NCBI GenBank assembly: GCA_025526935.1
Contig: JAHLKD010000109.1
Span: forward strand, 114,541-178,540
Origin: Cladochytrium replicatum
Lineage: Eukaryota; Chytridiomycota; Chytridiomycetes; Cladochytriales; Cladochytriaceae
Direction of reading: 5' to 3'
Length of the DNA stretch: 64,000 nt
Shown here: positions 20,408 through 32,752 of the stretch, piece after piece
Numbering within the stretch: position 1 is the stretch's first letter
Layout of the letters: each line of letters begins with the position of its first letter
Notes under the pieces: generated by a model
What the model was told of the DNA's origin: nothing
Seen by the model: the letters and a program-made list of their open reading frames with translations, nothing else
Databases searched by the model: none
Made by a program: the position numbers and the translations under genes

Positions 20408-22841
20408 ATGCGGTCCGGCTCAACATACGTGTTGATAAAACACCTGAAGAAAGCACGACGCTTGCTTTTCGCTACAAGATCTTTATCGGAAATGGCCTCG
20501 GTCAAAAGACACAACGAAACATCAAACTGGCTCGAGATCGAAGTCGGCGCGGACCTCAGGCCCGGCCAGATGCGCGCTGTGGACCTCCCGCAATCCCTCT
20601 TTGGCGCAAACGACAAGGGCGAACCGCGCTCGATTCTGCTGAGTCGGCTTGCGGACGGGTCTTACCATGCTACCGGAAGGCGTTGCACGCATTACAATGC
20701 GCCGTTGGAGACCGGGGTGTTAAATCCTGATGGGCATGTGCGATGGTATGGGTGGATTCATATATACTCTCTCTCTCTTTCTTGGATGATGAGGTTGATC
20801 AAATTGCACCTCTGCATTAGCCCTTGGCACGGGGCGTGTTTCAACGTTCGGACCGGCGACATTGAGGATTCGCCCGGACTTGACAACTTGAAAAAGTACA
20901 CCTTGTCTTCTCGCGTTGCGAATGGGAAGGTGTATGCTACGCTGGACGCATCCGGTATGTCGAAAGTTCGATGTCTTACGTAATTAGTCTCACCGTGATC
21001 ATCAGAAATTGTGGAGGACCGGTTGCATCCCTCACCCGCGTGTGCAGGTGCAGGATCAACTTCTGCTGCCCCTGTTGTTCTTATTATTGGAGGTGGGGCC
21101 TCCGGATTCGCTGCAGCGGAGAGGCTTCGTGAGGTAAGAAATACACGCAAACAGTTTGATTAATGTATGTCTATCATCTGATATTCTATTTGGGCCTACC
21201 AGCTCAAGTTTAATGGGAAAGTTATCATTCTTACCAAAGAGGCGTACTTCCCGATCGATCGGTGCGTATAATTACGCAGCTTCTCGCATCTAGGTCTGAC
21301 TTCTTTTGACCTTAGGCCTCTGCTGAGCAAGATGATGGGCGCTACAGCAGAAAAAGTTGCGCTCCGCAAAGAGCCGACATACTTTACAGAGCGGGAGATC
21401 GATGTTCGCACCAGTCATGTACGTGAATTTCAAGAAGGCAAGTGTGTCTTACGGACTAGTTAACTGCAGGAAGTGGTGTCGGTCGAGACAGCAAAGAAAC
21501 ATGTCACCGTGAAAACACCATCTGGTCAGACTGTTGAATTCAAGTACGACCACCTCGTGCTTGCAACCGGCTCTACCGTAAGTCGGTGCTGTTTTGACTA
21601 GTTTGCAGAACTTGACTCGATTGACAGGCTCGTCAACTTACCACAGAGTTTTCGAATGTTGTTGTCCTCAGGGACATTGCTGACAATGAACAGATTTCTA
21701 AAGGTGTAGAAACTTGATGTGTCCGCAAAAATACGGAGAGTGCTTACTCTTCTTCCCACAGTCCTGGGGTCAATCGTTGATCGTAAGCCGAACGTTGTCT
21801 GCATTGGTGGTGGCTTTGTCGGTTTGGAAATGGCTGCGGTGCTTTCAAAAAGCGCAAACGTCACCGTGATCGGACGAAACAAGGTGGGAAGAAGTTATTT
21901 GCATAATCCGGAAGCAATATCTTGATCACTTTCCATAGTTTCCTCTCGACAACATCCTCGGCCCGATCGTCGGGCAGTTCTACACGCGATTGCACGAGAT
22001 AAACGGTGTCAAAGTAGTCATGAACTATAAAGGCAACTACAAGTTTGAACCGTCCGGTACGTCAGCCCATATCCATCCTCATTCATTCCATCCTCATTCC
22101 AAAAATCCAGCAAATGATAGCAGCATCGCGACCGCCGTGATCCTAACAGCTCCCGATGGCACCGAGTCCAAGATCCCCGCCGACCTCGTCCTCACCGGTA
22201 TCGGCGCATCACCCACGACCTCCGCCTTCAAGCCCGCCTTCCACACCAACGACCGCGACGGCAGCATCCCGGTCGACGCCTACCTCCGCGTCCTCGACTC
22301 CACCGACGTCTGGGCCGCAGGCGACATCGCGCGATACCCATACGCCTTCGAACCCGCCTCCCCACCCGTGCGGATCGAGCACTGGACCGTCGCGATGAAC
22401 CACGGCCGCCGTGTCGGCGAGAACATCGTCGCGGTCGAAAACGCGCGCAAGGAAGGCCGCGAGCCGAGTCTGAACGCTTACGCGACCGTTCCGTTCTTCT
22501 GGACGAACCAGCACGGACGCGGGCTGCGGTACGTCGGGCACCCTGTGGGCGGGTACGACGAGGTGGTGGTGATCCGGGACGGGGAGGATGGGAAACCGGT
22601 CGTTGTGGGGTCGTTTGCGGAGCTTGTGGGAGACGGGGAGGAGCGGGACGAGAAGGTGAAGAGTGTAAAGTTTGTCGCGGTGTATGGAATGAACGGGAAG
22701 GTCGTGGCGATCGCGACGGTCGGGAAGGATCCGCTTGCGAGCAAGGTCGATGAGTTGATGCAGAGGGACGGGGGGAGGAAGATGCCGAGCATGGAAGCTG
22801 TGAAGGGCGGGATCGATTTCCTCAATGATGTGCAGCTTTAG
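20408..22841 (+). CDS. AIFM3-like Rieske / pyridine-nucleotide-disulfide oxidoreductase
   Basis: About ten short exons, stop at 22841. The N-terminal Rieske [2Fe-2S] domain has RRCTHYNAPLETG and CPWHGACF; the Cys codon of CPWH is split by the first intron (donor after GATG near 20744). The flavoprotein part has a FAD-binding GGGASGFAAAERLRE, a second nucleotide site GGGFVGLEMAAVLS, LVLATGST, and DVWAAGDIARYPY near the FAD end, then a C-terminal domain. Two starts are in frame. ATG 20408 adds 28 residues rich in Arg/Lys and hydrophobics (LIKHLKKARRLLFATRSLS), resembling a mitochondrial presequence; ATG 20492 starts at MASVKRH. AIFM3 (AIFL) relatives are NAD(P)H-dependent oxidoreductases; the substrate is unknown here. 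Confidence 0.85.
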
Positions 22842-23049
22842 TCTATTGTAACTGTGTTTTTTTACGGCAATAAACATCTGTTTGGACTGTGTCGGGCTGA
22901 GTGATTCCGGTATTTGTGCTCTCTGCCATTGATCAACATCCACATCCTACTGTCAGTGCTTTTTCCCTCTTTAAAATAGCTTCTGCAACAACCGATATTT
23001 GTTGGAGGTGCTTTATTTACAAGTTTAAACAACTGAACACAGCGTGTGA

Positions 23050-25159
23050 TTAAATGGCGTCTTCTGCTTGCTCGATATCGAGCCGGCATTTCTCCATGAA
23101 GCTAATGATCTCGCAAACACGATCCCGGTTACGCCGGATCTCTTCTTCATGTGCTGCTTGTATATCCTTCTCCAAGTCCCTTTGTACTCCCGAGACAAGT
23201 GTATCTTCCTGTGCAATAAAGTGTCAACAACAAAGGAAAACAGAACAAGTCGGCCTTCGTTATGACCTGGTAGTCAAACTTGCTGAATCTGTAGTCGTGC
23301 GAACCATTGATTGCATTCACCAGGGTATCCTTGTCTGTCATAATCTGGGTTTGGAGATGGGATTATCATGTAAGTGCAACAAGTTGTTTGATGGTTTGGG
23401 CTTCTCACATCTCTGATCTCATCCTCGAGCTCGTCCATATCTCCTTTATTGAACCGGTCAAAGGCAGTAAGCACCGTCTCCGTGAACCGCTCGTGGAACT
23501 CGTTCTCAAGCTCCCGTAAGCGTGCGAACGCGGCCTGGCCAAGTTCCACGATGGCCCCGCACATTTCGGTGTAATTTCGCTCAAACTCTTTCGCAACGTC
23601 CTGAGGGAGAAGAAAATTCTCAATGTTCTAGTTGTGGGGAGTTTTGGAGGGATCTCACTTCAAATTGCTCAACGAGAGTCATTTCGTGGCCCATGAGTAC
23701 ATCAGAAAGAGCTTGAGTCTGGTCTTTGAGGAGCTTGAGTGCTTCCTCAACCTCCCGGGTATCCCTACTGAACATGATGACTCTGATCATCTGCGTTTCA
23801 TCAAAGTTCAAAACGCTCAGCTGTGGTTCTACACACAAGCGCAACATCGCTTTACTTTTTTCTTTGTGTTTTGATACCGATCGATTTGCTTCAAGCATTC
23901 CTGATCGCGTTCCGATTTTGCCTCGTTCACGCACGTCTTGAACATGGACAGCTCGCCCTGTTTTTCTCCGTGTTTCTTTAGGACCGTGTTCTTGAGTTCG
24001 ACGGAGATGGCTTCGAATTTGAGCCTGTATTCGTCTTTGAGCTCGGTTATGGCTTCTCTGGCGATCGGGAAGAGACGGCGGAAATCCGGGTCTGCCCCAA
24101 ACATGTCGTCGAAGAGTGCGTCGATGCCGATGATATGTGATGCCTGCCGAGAGAAAATGGAAAAACAAGGGAGATATTTAAACTGTATGAGTGTTTTTCA
24201 TTGGCATGATTTGGAGACGATAGTTACTTCATGAATGGAGTCCAGGGCAGCTTGTTTAACTTTTGCCTCCTTACCGGCCGTAGCAACCTTGTCTTCCTCT
24301 TCCATAGCGATAAGATCATCTATGTATTGCTCACGCGCAGCTGCTACCTTCGTGTAAACGGAAGGGATAATTTTTCTTCATGTTTAAGGTGATGTTTGGT
24401 TGTTGTACGTACTGCAGATTCGTCAACGAGTCTGTAGTCCAGATACTTGAGCCCACGGATATGTGCCAAGATGTAGTTTTGGTAGTTTGTGATCTTGCAT
24501 ACAGTGTTCCCAGCAGCGTTGAGGACGCGGAGATTTTCGAAACGCGTCAAATATGCAAACTTGGCACGAAAGAATAAATAAACCGGTGCAAACAAATAAG
24601 TTGGGTGTGCCATGTACATTCTCGAGCTGTGAAAGGTTGTTGTTGCCGATAGAAAGGACTTGGAGGCTGACAAGATCGTCCATGTTGTCCATCTTTGAGA
24701 TTCGATTGTTGTAGAGCGAGAGGTCCGTCAACTTTGTCAGATTATCGAGGCCTTCTATCTGTGTGATGTTGTTGAACGATAGATCTTTCAAGGATTCAAG
24801 AGAAATCAGAAGTGATTGTTTGCAAATATGTATGTACCCAGCCATTGCAAGTTTTTCAAAAAGCTAATGTTTTCTACTCGCTCGATGATGTTATTGTCTA
24901 GCTGCAGCTTTGTCAAATTTTCAAACGCCCATAAGTTGTCTATTTGGAGTATATCTTTGGAATCGAGGTTTAGTTGAATGTATGATCCGAACTGTTTGTG
25001 TCCCAAACTTTTGTAATCCAGACGCAGCGACGTGCATTCCGTGGGGTTGATGCCCTCTTTTCTCGCGATTTCCGCAATTTCTTGTGACACTTGCTCGTTT
25101 ACAGCTTTGCGTAAGAGTTCTTCGTCGATCACCGTTGGTTCCACAGAGTTGAATGCCAT
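23050..25159 (-). CDS. DRC3: Dynein regulatory complex subunit 3 (LRRC48)
   Basis: Minus-strand gene with about seven exons; start ATG 25159 (an upstream in-frame ATG at 25177 is also possible), stop 23050. The N-terminus is [19 protein letters not shown], then leucine-rich repeats of the SDS22 type: [74 protein letters not shown], ending with the LRR cap [20 protein letters not shown] long coiled coil follows to the C-terminus ([45 protein letters not shown]). Order and motifs match DRC3, a nexin-link (N-DRC) component of motile 9+2 axonemes. It implies the organism builds a flagellum. Confidence 0.88.
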
Positions 25160-25452
25160 CTTTGGATTCCCCAACAAAACGCGAAACCAGACGCGATGGA
25201 GGCGGTGAGATCAACATTCAATCATTTAATTCCAACATTGTCTAAGTACTACCAACAATCAGTTACCAACAATCAGTCCAAGAGTGTGCCCATCCACATC
25301 CAATTCCAATTCGACTTTTCTTTATTTTACAACACCACATATATCCCATATATCTCGCTTTTCCCGTGTGGCACTCCCGCGGTGGCAGTGTTGCCGTGGC
25401 TCTAATATATCCCTAAATTTATCAACTGATAGTCTCCTGGTCCCACAATTCA

Positions 25453-27702
25453 ATGGCTGGAGGAATCACCGCTTCCGACGACGCGCCCGCATGGCACAAG
25501 GCTGTCGGAATCTCGCTCGCTGTCTCGTCGTCGCTCTTCATCGGTGCTTCCTTCGTCCTCAAGAAGAAGGGCTTGCTCGACACAATGAAAGAAACCCCCG
25601 GCGCAGGTCATGCCTACCTCAAGAGCCCTATGTGGTGGGTCGGAATGATTCTCATGCTTGGTGGTACGTATCTTGTCTGTGTTGTGTGTGTGGGGGTGCA
25701 TAATGCGAAGTACCCTTCACATCGAACACACATTTGCTTTGATTAGCCTAACTATTGGCATTTCCAGGTGAAGTATTCAACGTTGCGGCATATGCGTTCT
25801 CGCCGGCAAGCTTGGTTACTCCTCTCGGCGCCATGTCGGTTGTCATTAGGTGTGTTGACGACGATGCAAATTTGACTGTGGATGAATGGAGAGTGGGGAT
25901 GATAAGATGTGTAGTGAAAAGAAGTCTTCCGATATTGGATGTGGAGGAGTGCATCTTGGCAGTTTTGGATTTGGAGGAGTGTGAGAGCGGCAATGTTCTA
26001 AATTCATATCGGTTAGTGCCGTGCTGTCGTCGATTTTCCTCAAGGAGCGACTTTCGTTTTCCGCAAAAATTGGATGCCTGCAGTGCGTCATTGGGTCGAT
26101 TATCATCGTGCTCTTCAGCCCCGAAAGCAGCCATAGCAACACCATCCCTGAATTTGTCAAGAACATCGTTAATCCGGTGTTCTTGACTTATTCCGGTGTA
26201 ATGATTGCCTTCCTCGTTGTGCTCATGGCCATTTTGGATCCCAAGTACGGCGACAAATGGCCGCTTGTGGATATCACCATCTGCTCAACTGTTGGGTCCT
26301 ATCTTGTCGTATCAATGCAGGGTATGCCAGCGCTCGCTCTACTAAGTGCTCCTGATTTAAACTTTCAAACATAGGTGTCGGCTCAGCGATCGTGTATAGC
26401 GTTTCCCACCCCGAAAACTCACAAATGGGACAATGGCCGCTCTACGTCATGCTCGTCTTCGTGATTATCTGTGGTGTGGTTCAAATCCATTACCTCAACA
26501 AGGCCCTCAATCTCTTCTCAACCGCCGTTGTTACTCCGATCTATTACGTGTGCTTTACAACCATGACTTTGATTACTTCAGCAGTACTGTTCCGCGAATA
26601 CTCGTTTGAGGACGTGCGCGCCATGATCACAACCATTCTCGGCTTCGCTGTTATTGTCGCAGGCGTCCTCCTCCTTTTCCAGTACTCTCTGAAGCTCTCC
26701 AAGCGTGCGAAGGCTGCAGCGCTAGCTCTCGCTGAGCACCGCGGATCGCTTGCAAGCACTCCCGTGCAGCTCAACATGAGCCAACCAAGTATGACCGTCG
26801 TCAACGCTGGTGGCGCTATCGAGCACGAATTTGTTTACGGCGGCGGAGTTGTCGATGGCCCCGTAAAAGACGACAGCTGGACCGATGGATCCAAGTCTCG
26901 CCCCCACTCCGTTAGTGGCCGAAGCGGCGGCTACCCGCCCTCGCACTACCAGTACCACCCCAACCAACCCATACCTTCCCAATCGTACCCCTACGTCTCC
27001 AACTCCACATCCCAACCATCGGACCCCTCCTTCTACAACCGCTCGCGCACCAACTCCCAGCGTTCCAACCTCGCTCCGGGCGTCGCCCTCGCCCCGCACA
27101 TCCCGTCCCCACTCAACCCCACCTCCTCCGCCTCTATTCGCACCTCCCGACCCCCCTCGGTGCGTTCCAACTCCTCCGACGAGCTAGCATCCCCAGACTA
27201 CCCCGACGCCTCCGACCTCCTCTCGGGCCCTCCGCGCCGCCCATCCCGCCGCCCCATCCTCGGCGGCCCACCGCACGACGACGACAACGTCCCCATCATA
27301 GCCGACGCAGCCCCGCCCGCTGGCTCGCAGCTCCACCACGCCAACACCACCCCCCCGCGCTTCGAGCAACCACACGTGCGCACAAGATCCGCCCGTCCGG
27401 TCCTGCAGAGCGCCAGCGTCGCGCATCCAACCGAGCACGACGGGATGATATTGATCGACGATCCGGCTGCGATTGCGCAGCTGCAGAGACGGCATTCGAT
27501 GGACGGGGTCAGGATCGTGTCCCAACAACCGCCGTTCTTGCCGACACCAGTCTTGCTGACACCGACCTCCATGCTCCCGTCGCCGTTTGCGCCGAATAGC
27601 CCGGCGTTGAGCAAGAGGGATAGTACGGGGAGCACAAAGAACATTCGGGCGAGCTGGGGACTGATGACGAGTGGGTTGCCGGTGGACGTTGACGAGGAGT
27701 AG
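25453..27702 (+). CDS. NIPA-family magnesium transporter
   Basis: Four exons or more; start ATG 25453, stop 27702. The first ~310 residues form the DUF803/NIPA membrane domain with about nine helices: AVGISLAVSSSLFIGASFVL, the KKKGL loop, WWVGMILMLGGEVFNVAAYA, FSPASLVTPLGAMSVVI, then LKERLSFSAKIGCLQCVIGS, PVFLTYSGVMIAFLVVLMAI, SIVGS-like CSTVGSYLVVSMQ, VQIHYLNKALNLFSTAVVTP, and VLFREYSFEDVRAMITTILG. The C-terminal ~290 residues are Ser/Pro/His-rich, cytoplasmic and disordered. NIPA proteins move Mg2+ and related cations across plasma and endosomal membranes. The tail is much longer than in animal NIPAs and may be regulatory. Confidence 0.85.
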
Positions 27703-27979
27703 AAAACTTTTCTTGGTTCAACAGGATGGTTTGTTTGAAGACGCGCAAAAATGGAAATTTTCACTCCAACCTTCAGTCTTTTGAAACTCTTCTATTTGTT
27801 TCTGCCTTTGTCTGCTGCCGTCCGCCCCCTTTTTCACACACTTCTTACCCACGACCCCACCCCCACCAACAAATCTCCACCCTCCAACAGAAACGCTGCA
27901 ACACAACAACCTCCAAGAGCCCAAATGGTGCACAGAAAGTTGCACGACTTGTTTTTTTTCTGTTGTTTTCATTTCAGCG

Positions 27980-28062
27980 CCCCCCCCCCCCCATGGACGC
28001 TCCCAATCCCATGAATCACGCACCTGCCAAAAAGACCATCGCTTGCACACACCTTTGTTCAT

Positions 28063-28114
<52 letters not shown>

Positions 28115-28139
28115 ACAGACACACACACACACACACACA
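27980..28139. repeat. Poly-C (13) and (CA)n microsatellite
   Basis: 13 consecutive C at 27980-27992, and a CA dinucleotide run at about 28064-28139 with two short interruptions (ACAG). They lie in the 3' flank of the NIPA gene and are outside any convincing coding sequence. Confidence 0.9.
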
Positions 28140-28515
28140 AACCCCAAGCAAACCATGGTTTTATCACTTCTTTTTTGGGATGTTTTTCTTTCATTTGTTT
28201 TTGTTAGGTATCGGCACCGTTTTTTCTTTTGGCCGAAATGGCATTAGGTGGAAGATGAGATGGAAGAGCCGTTATGTAGAAATAGCGTTCTTTTCCGACT
28301 ATGCGATTCCTTATTTTTTTTTATGGGGTTTGGTGAGTGTCATTCTACACGTATATAATATATTTTTCTCCCTTGATTGCTGATAGTTGTGTCTCGTGAT
28401 TGATCTCTGGAGAGGTTGATAACTTTTGAAAAGATGTGCGTTAAAACGCGGTGATTTTAACTGTGGTCCATCAAGCACTGGCTTGTGAAACTTCCGGCCT
28501 CTCCAGATAATAGGA

Positions 28516-29012
28516 TGTTGGACTATGACCGTTATAGGACTCTTCTACTACAGTCCCTTTAACAACCATACACATAAAACACTACAACATAACACATAGA
28601 CTAGAGACGTCCAGGAGTCTCAATGCGGGTTGCAGAGACACCCGTCAGTTATAATTGTTGAACTGATAACGATCATCTACTCAGGAAGAGCAATAATATG
28701 TAATTATGATGGAAACGCATACTTGTCTTAAGCGAAGTCTCTGTTCCCGTTTAGGAACAAAGAATCCATTGTCTGATTGAAGCACTCAACAGTAATATTT
28801 ACTTATTGGAAACAGCAGTTTAGAATCAAGCTATACTGCTATATAAGAGTATGCAACGATGATTGAATGGCGTGTATGAGTTTCAGGATGGACTATACTC
28901 AATCACATTGGAACGGAGTTTACCCTATTCCGACTACGCCGATTCACTACACAATTCAACATAACAATTACTGACTGTCAATCTATCAGCAGTAATTGGG
29001 GATCTAACAACA
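28516..29012. repeat. Possible solo LTR (copia-like)
   Basis: The stretch begins TGTTGGACTATG and ends ATCTAACAACA, so both ends carry TGTTG/CAACA. An internal plus-strand TATATAAG is at about 28839. Length (about 497 bp) and composition would suit an LTR. No matching 5-bp target duplication is visible at these borders, which weakens the call; no second copy is in the window. Confidence 0.25.
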
Positions 29013-29511
29013 ATCACGATCTTGAAATCGCTCAATCATTTTCTCGGCTGAGTATCAATTCGAAAATGTCATCATACTCTGCATCGACAAAACCAAAACC
29101 TTTCAGTGGAGCCCCTATCCATGAGTTTGAGGTTTGCTTTTGCCGAATCGAAGCGCTCTGAGGTGTCATCATCATTGCTCATCTGGCTCCTCGCTTGCGA
29201 TATTTCGTCCAACAGGCATTGAACAGTTTATGGAATGAGAGGTTCCAAAAACTTGGTAAGATAGCAGTGATGGCGTGATGGGCAAAGAGATTGCATTTTC
29301 AATATAGTTCGGGATTGCCGAAACAATCGAGTTTGACCATGTTTTCGTACTCCCAGATGGTGAACCTGGACAATAATTCTGCTCATTAGCAGACCCTGCT
29401 TTTCTTATTATCCTCCTAACTGCTGAAGGTACAAGATCTTCGTCAAAGCAAACTTCTGTCTGCTTTCTTCGTCCAAATTTCCTCCGGAGCGTTAACTTCT
29501 ACAATCTCCGA

Positions 29512-29976
29512 TCAGACGTCACTTGGCATGCATGACGATGGACAAGAGGACAGCATTACGAGCAAGAGCCCATTTAATATAAACGGACATCCATCTATTG
29601 TATCTAAATACGAGCCACGGATATCCACTTTTTTTGTCCGGAAGTCGTCCCTCCAAGTTCGTACACCCTGAAATAATGCCAGTGAATCAAGATTCCAATT
29701 TACGTCGCAGGAACCATGGATCATTAATGTCATGATGCAATGCCGAAGGCATGCAACGGAGTCCAGATGACGCATCAAACGTTTTTCAAGGAGAACCTCT
29801 ACCTTTGGGCAAATGATGGTAAAACCAAGAATCCAGTTTTGCGCCAAACTACCCACCAAGAAAGTCCGCCTACCAATACCATCAAGGTGGTTTAATTTCT
29901 TGCACGTACACATACAACAAATGCAATGTTCTCTGAGGGCTCTCAAATCTCTATCGTCTCGCTCCTTTCTAAACAT
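29512..29976 (-). CDS. Unassigned 154-codon open frame
   Basis: An intact minus-strand frame starting at ATG 29976 and rich in Cys and Leu. It has no recognisable domain, and the flanks show no promoter or neighbouring exon I can support. It may be a relic or a chance frame; reported because it is one of the longest frames in a 2-kb gap. Confidence 0.2.
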   Translation of the reverse strand: MFRKERDDRDLRALREHCICCMCTCKKLNHLDGIGRRTFLVGSLAQNWILGFTIICPKVEVLLEKRLMRHLDSVACLRHCIMTLMIHGSCDVNWNLDSLALFQGVRTWRDDFRTKKVDIRGSYLDTIDGCPFILNGLLLVMLSSCPSSCMPSDV

Positions 29977-30615
29977 TAGTAGCTAAATGTGGTTTATAGT
30001 CTTCGCTCGGATCGCAAGAACGCCAGACTGTGCTTGTAATTCTGTGATTCTGTTGGTTCTCTGCCCCATCCAGATCACGACTTGCTGCCCATCGTCACAT
30101 GAGCCTCAAATCAAAGTTTTGCCCGACACGTGGCAAAGAAAGTTTTTCGCGGTATTCCCTTTTCCGGCACACAAATACACCCCACAAATCATACCCAGAG
30201 GTCTGGCGTCAGATGGAGACCCATATTTTCCCGTTTCACATTTGTGTCAGGTGAAAGGGCAGCGAGAGGGTCACGCTGCGGCAACATTGATCCAATTAGC
30301 TGGCACGACATGCCACCGGTTCCTGCATGAAACAAGTCCGACGTGACGTCGTGTGTTGCCCTGCGTCGGACTTTGGCCGCCAGCTGATTCTCTGTTCCGG
30401 ACCCATGGCCATGATATCGATGGACTTCCCATTTTCATAGGCGCGTAACTCACCTGGTGATGAACAGCCAAATTATACAGTCAATACAAAATTTTGACCC
30501 ACAGCTCATAAAACTGCATTATAAAAGGGGAATCCTCACACCCCGTCACCAGCTCAACGGATCCGCTCCACTTGAGACACTAGTGCACCTTCCTCAGATA
30601 TTCCCTCAGAGAATC

Positions 30616-32456
30616 ATGACCGAAGCCGACACGAAAGACATAGTCAAGGAGACGCAACCACTCAAGGATGCCGAGGTTGCAGTGTCGGTCGAATCAGCCG
30701 AAGAAGGTGTGGTGAAAAACTGGACAGATGAGGAGGAAAGGAATGTTGTGCGCAAGCTCGATAAGATGATCGTACCGTGGGCGGCGCTCATGTACTTGGT
30801 ATGTTTGGAATATACATTGGCTTGTTGTCGATCTAACGGGCTACGTTGAAAGTTTTCTTTCTTGAATCGAGTTAACATTTCCAATGCTCGGGTTCTCGGT
30901 ATGTCGATTGGAGGTCGTATGGTTGCGTTTACAGAAAATTGACTTTCACATCTTTTACAGATTTCGACTCAAAGGCTGGTGTTGGACAGATGGAGAGGGA
31001 CACCGGCATGTCCGGAAACATGTTCAACACTGCTGTGTCTCGTAAGTGTCAAACGTTTTCTTTTCATAGAACATCAGAATAACTCTGAGTTTAGTGTTCT
31101 TCATCACGTACGTTATTGGAGAGCCGCTTTCCAACCTCGTCATGACCGCGGTTCGGCCGAGCGTTTGGCTCAGTCGTATCATGATCACTTGGGGTGTGTT
31201 CTCTGCTGCGTTTGCAGGAACAAATAACTTTGCTGGCGTCGTTGCACTCCGTCTCCTTCTCGGAGCTGCTGAGGCAGGTCTCTTCCCAGGCGTCTCTTAC
31301 TATCTTTCATTCTTTTAGTGAGTGAGATGCCTCCCCGTCCGCATATAGTGTTTTAACTAAACTCAACTACTTTAGCAAGCGAACTGAACTTGCATTCCGT
31401 GTTGCAATGTTCTTCGGCGGAGCAGGGATGGCCTCTGCTTTCAGTGGTGTCCTCGCGTACGGCATTTCGCAAATGAGCGGCGCCGGTGGTCTCCACGCTT
31501 GGAAATGGATCTTCCTCATCGAAGGATTGCCGACCATCGTAGTCGGTTTCCTGGTGTACTTCTTCCTCCCAGACGCCCCTGCAACCGCCAAAGGTTTGTC
31601 GGAGAGAGAGCGCCAAATTGCCTCCGACCGTCTCAAGCTCGACCACGCAACCGCCGGCGAGCGGGCCTTCGACAAGAGCAAGGTTATCCCAACGCTCACG
31701 AACCCTCTTGTGTGGATCTGCGCTGTTTTGTTCTTCTGCTATACTTCCCCCGGATACAGTCTTACCTTCTTCGCGCCAACCATTCTCCAAGCTCTCGGGT
31801 TCGCCGGTGTTCAAGCCAACTTGTTCATCGTTCCACCCCAGGTTACGGGACCAATCTTCCTTCTCGGTATCTCGTACCTTTCCGACAAGTACAAGGAGCG
31901 CACACTCTTCATGGCGGCTTGCATCTTGCTCAATGTCGCTGGATTCTTGGGTCTCGGACTTTCGCGAAACGGTGCAGCATCGTATGCGATGATGTTCTTG
32001 ACTTCGATCGGTACCAACGGAGCTATCCCGTAAGTTCGAACAATAGATCTAGATGAAGCCAATGAACTTATTTGTCCATGATCTAGTATTTCCATTGCTC
32101 TGCTCTCGAATAACCTTCCCTCGCACACCGAACGGTCGCTCGGATTGGGTATTATGCTTGGTCTTGGAAACCTTGGCGGCATTGCTGCTGGCCAGATCTA
32201 CCGTACTGAGGACAGGCCCTGGTACCCGATTGGTCACGTAAGTCTCGCATAACAATCAATCCATCCTGCGACCTCTGACATGCGGCTATTGCAGTACACT
32301 CTCGTCGGAATTTCTGCTTTCTGCATTCTCTTGACCCTCGCCGCCCGCTTCTACATTGTGAGCCTGAACAAGAAGCACGCAAAGTCGATTGCTGAGCGTG
32401 AGGCCAAGGGTGAAGTGATCAGCGAGCAAGAGCGCAACTTCCATTACGCCACTTGA
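30616..32456 (+). CDS. MFS permease, anion:cation symporter (Dal5/ACS-like) family
   Basis: About seven exons. Exon 1 is 30616-30798, exon 2 is 30853-30898 and exon 3 starts at 30961; stop 32456. The N-terminus is acidic and cytosolic, with NVVRKLDKMIVPWAALMYL as helix 1. FLNRVNISNARVLDF follows, the hallmark of Dal5/ACS permeases, then TYVIGEPLSNLVM, RIMITWGVFSAAF, RLLLGAAEAGLFPGVSYYLS and KRTELAFRVAMFFGGAG. The second half includes NPLVWICAVLFFCYTSPGYS, LSDKYKERTLFMAACIL, ERSLGLGIMLGLGNLGG, and a C-terminus ending NFHYAT. Substrates in the family include allantoate, nicotinate, dipeptides and other organic anions; which one is unknown. About 12 TM helices are predicted. It acts at the plasma membrane. 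Confidence 0.88.
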
Positions 32457-32752
32457 AGCTCTCTCGCCTGCCGGCCGCACACTATATGCACTTGCCCATG
32501 ACTCCTTTTGGGAGGCACCCTTTGTAAACAGTTGTTCCTCATCTTTTGCTGATGCGGGTATTGAAATGATGGGTAATTTTCCCATGATTGTGATATTGAA
32601 ACTCGCTTTGGTTTATGTCTTTCTATCGAAATATTCAAAACAATTCTCTTGCCTGATCTGACCAAACCCACACAGTTTCTCCAAATTTTCTACTATTTTC
32701 TGAAGCACAAACTGATCGTGTGGCAGTGCATGCTTCTCGGCTTCTTAACAAA

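Larger units (their letters stand above)
28140..30615. other. Gene-poor stretch upstream of the MFS permease
   Basis: About 2.4 kb with no confident gene. Two weak features are listed separately: a possible solo LTR near 28516-29012 and an unassigned 154-codon minus-strand frame at 29512-29976. The last few hundred bases are presumably the permease promoter. Confidence 0.5.

Noticed and set aside
22209-22943. A 244-codon minus-strand frame opposite the AIFM3-like gene
   Set aside because: Antisense shadow of the last exon; composition (His/Asp/Val-rich) shows no family.
27726-28247. Frames across the CA repeat (His-Thr or Val-Cys runs)
   Set aside because: Simple-sequence translation in the 3' flank of the NIPA gene.
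31353-31814. Minus-strand 153-codon frame in the permease region
   Set aside because: Shadow of conserved MFS coding sequence on the other strand.
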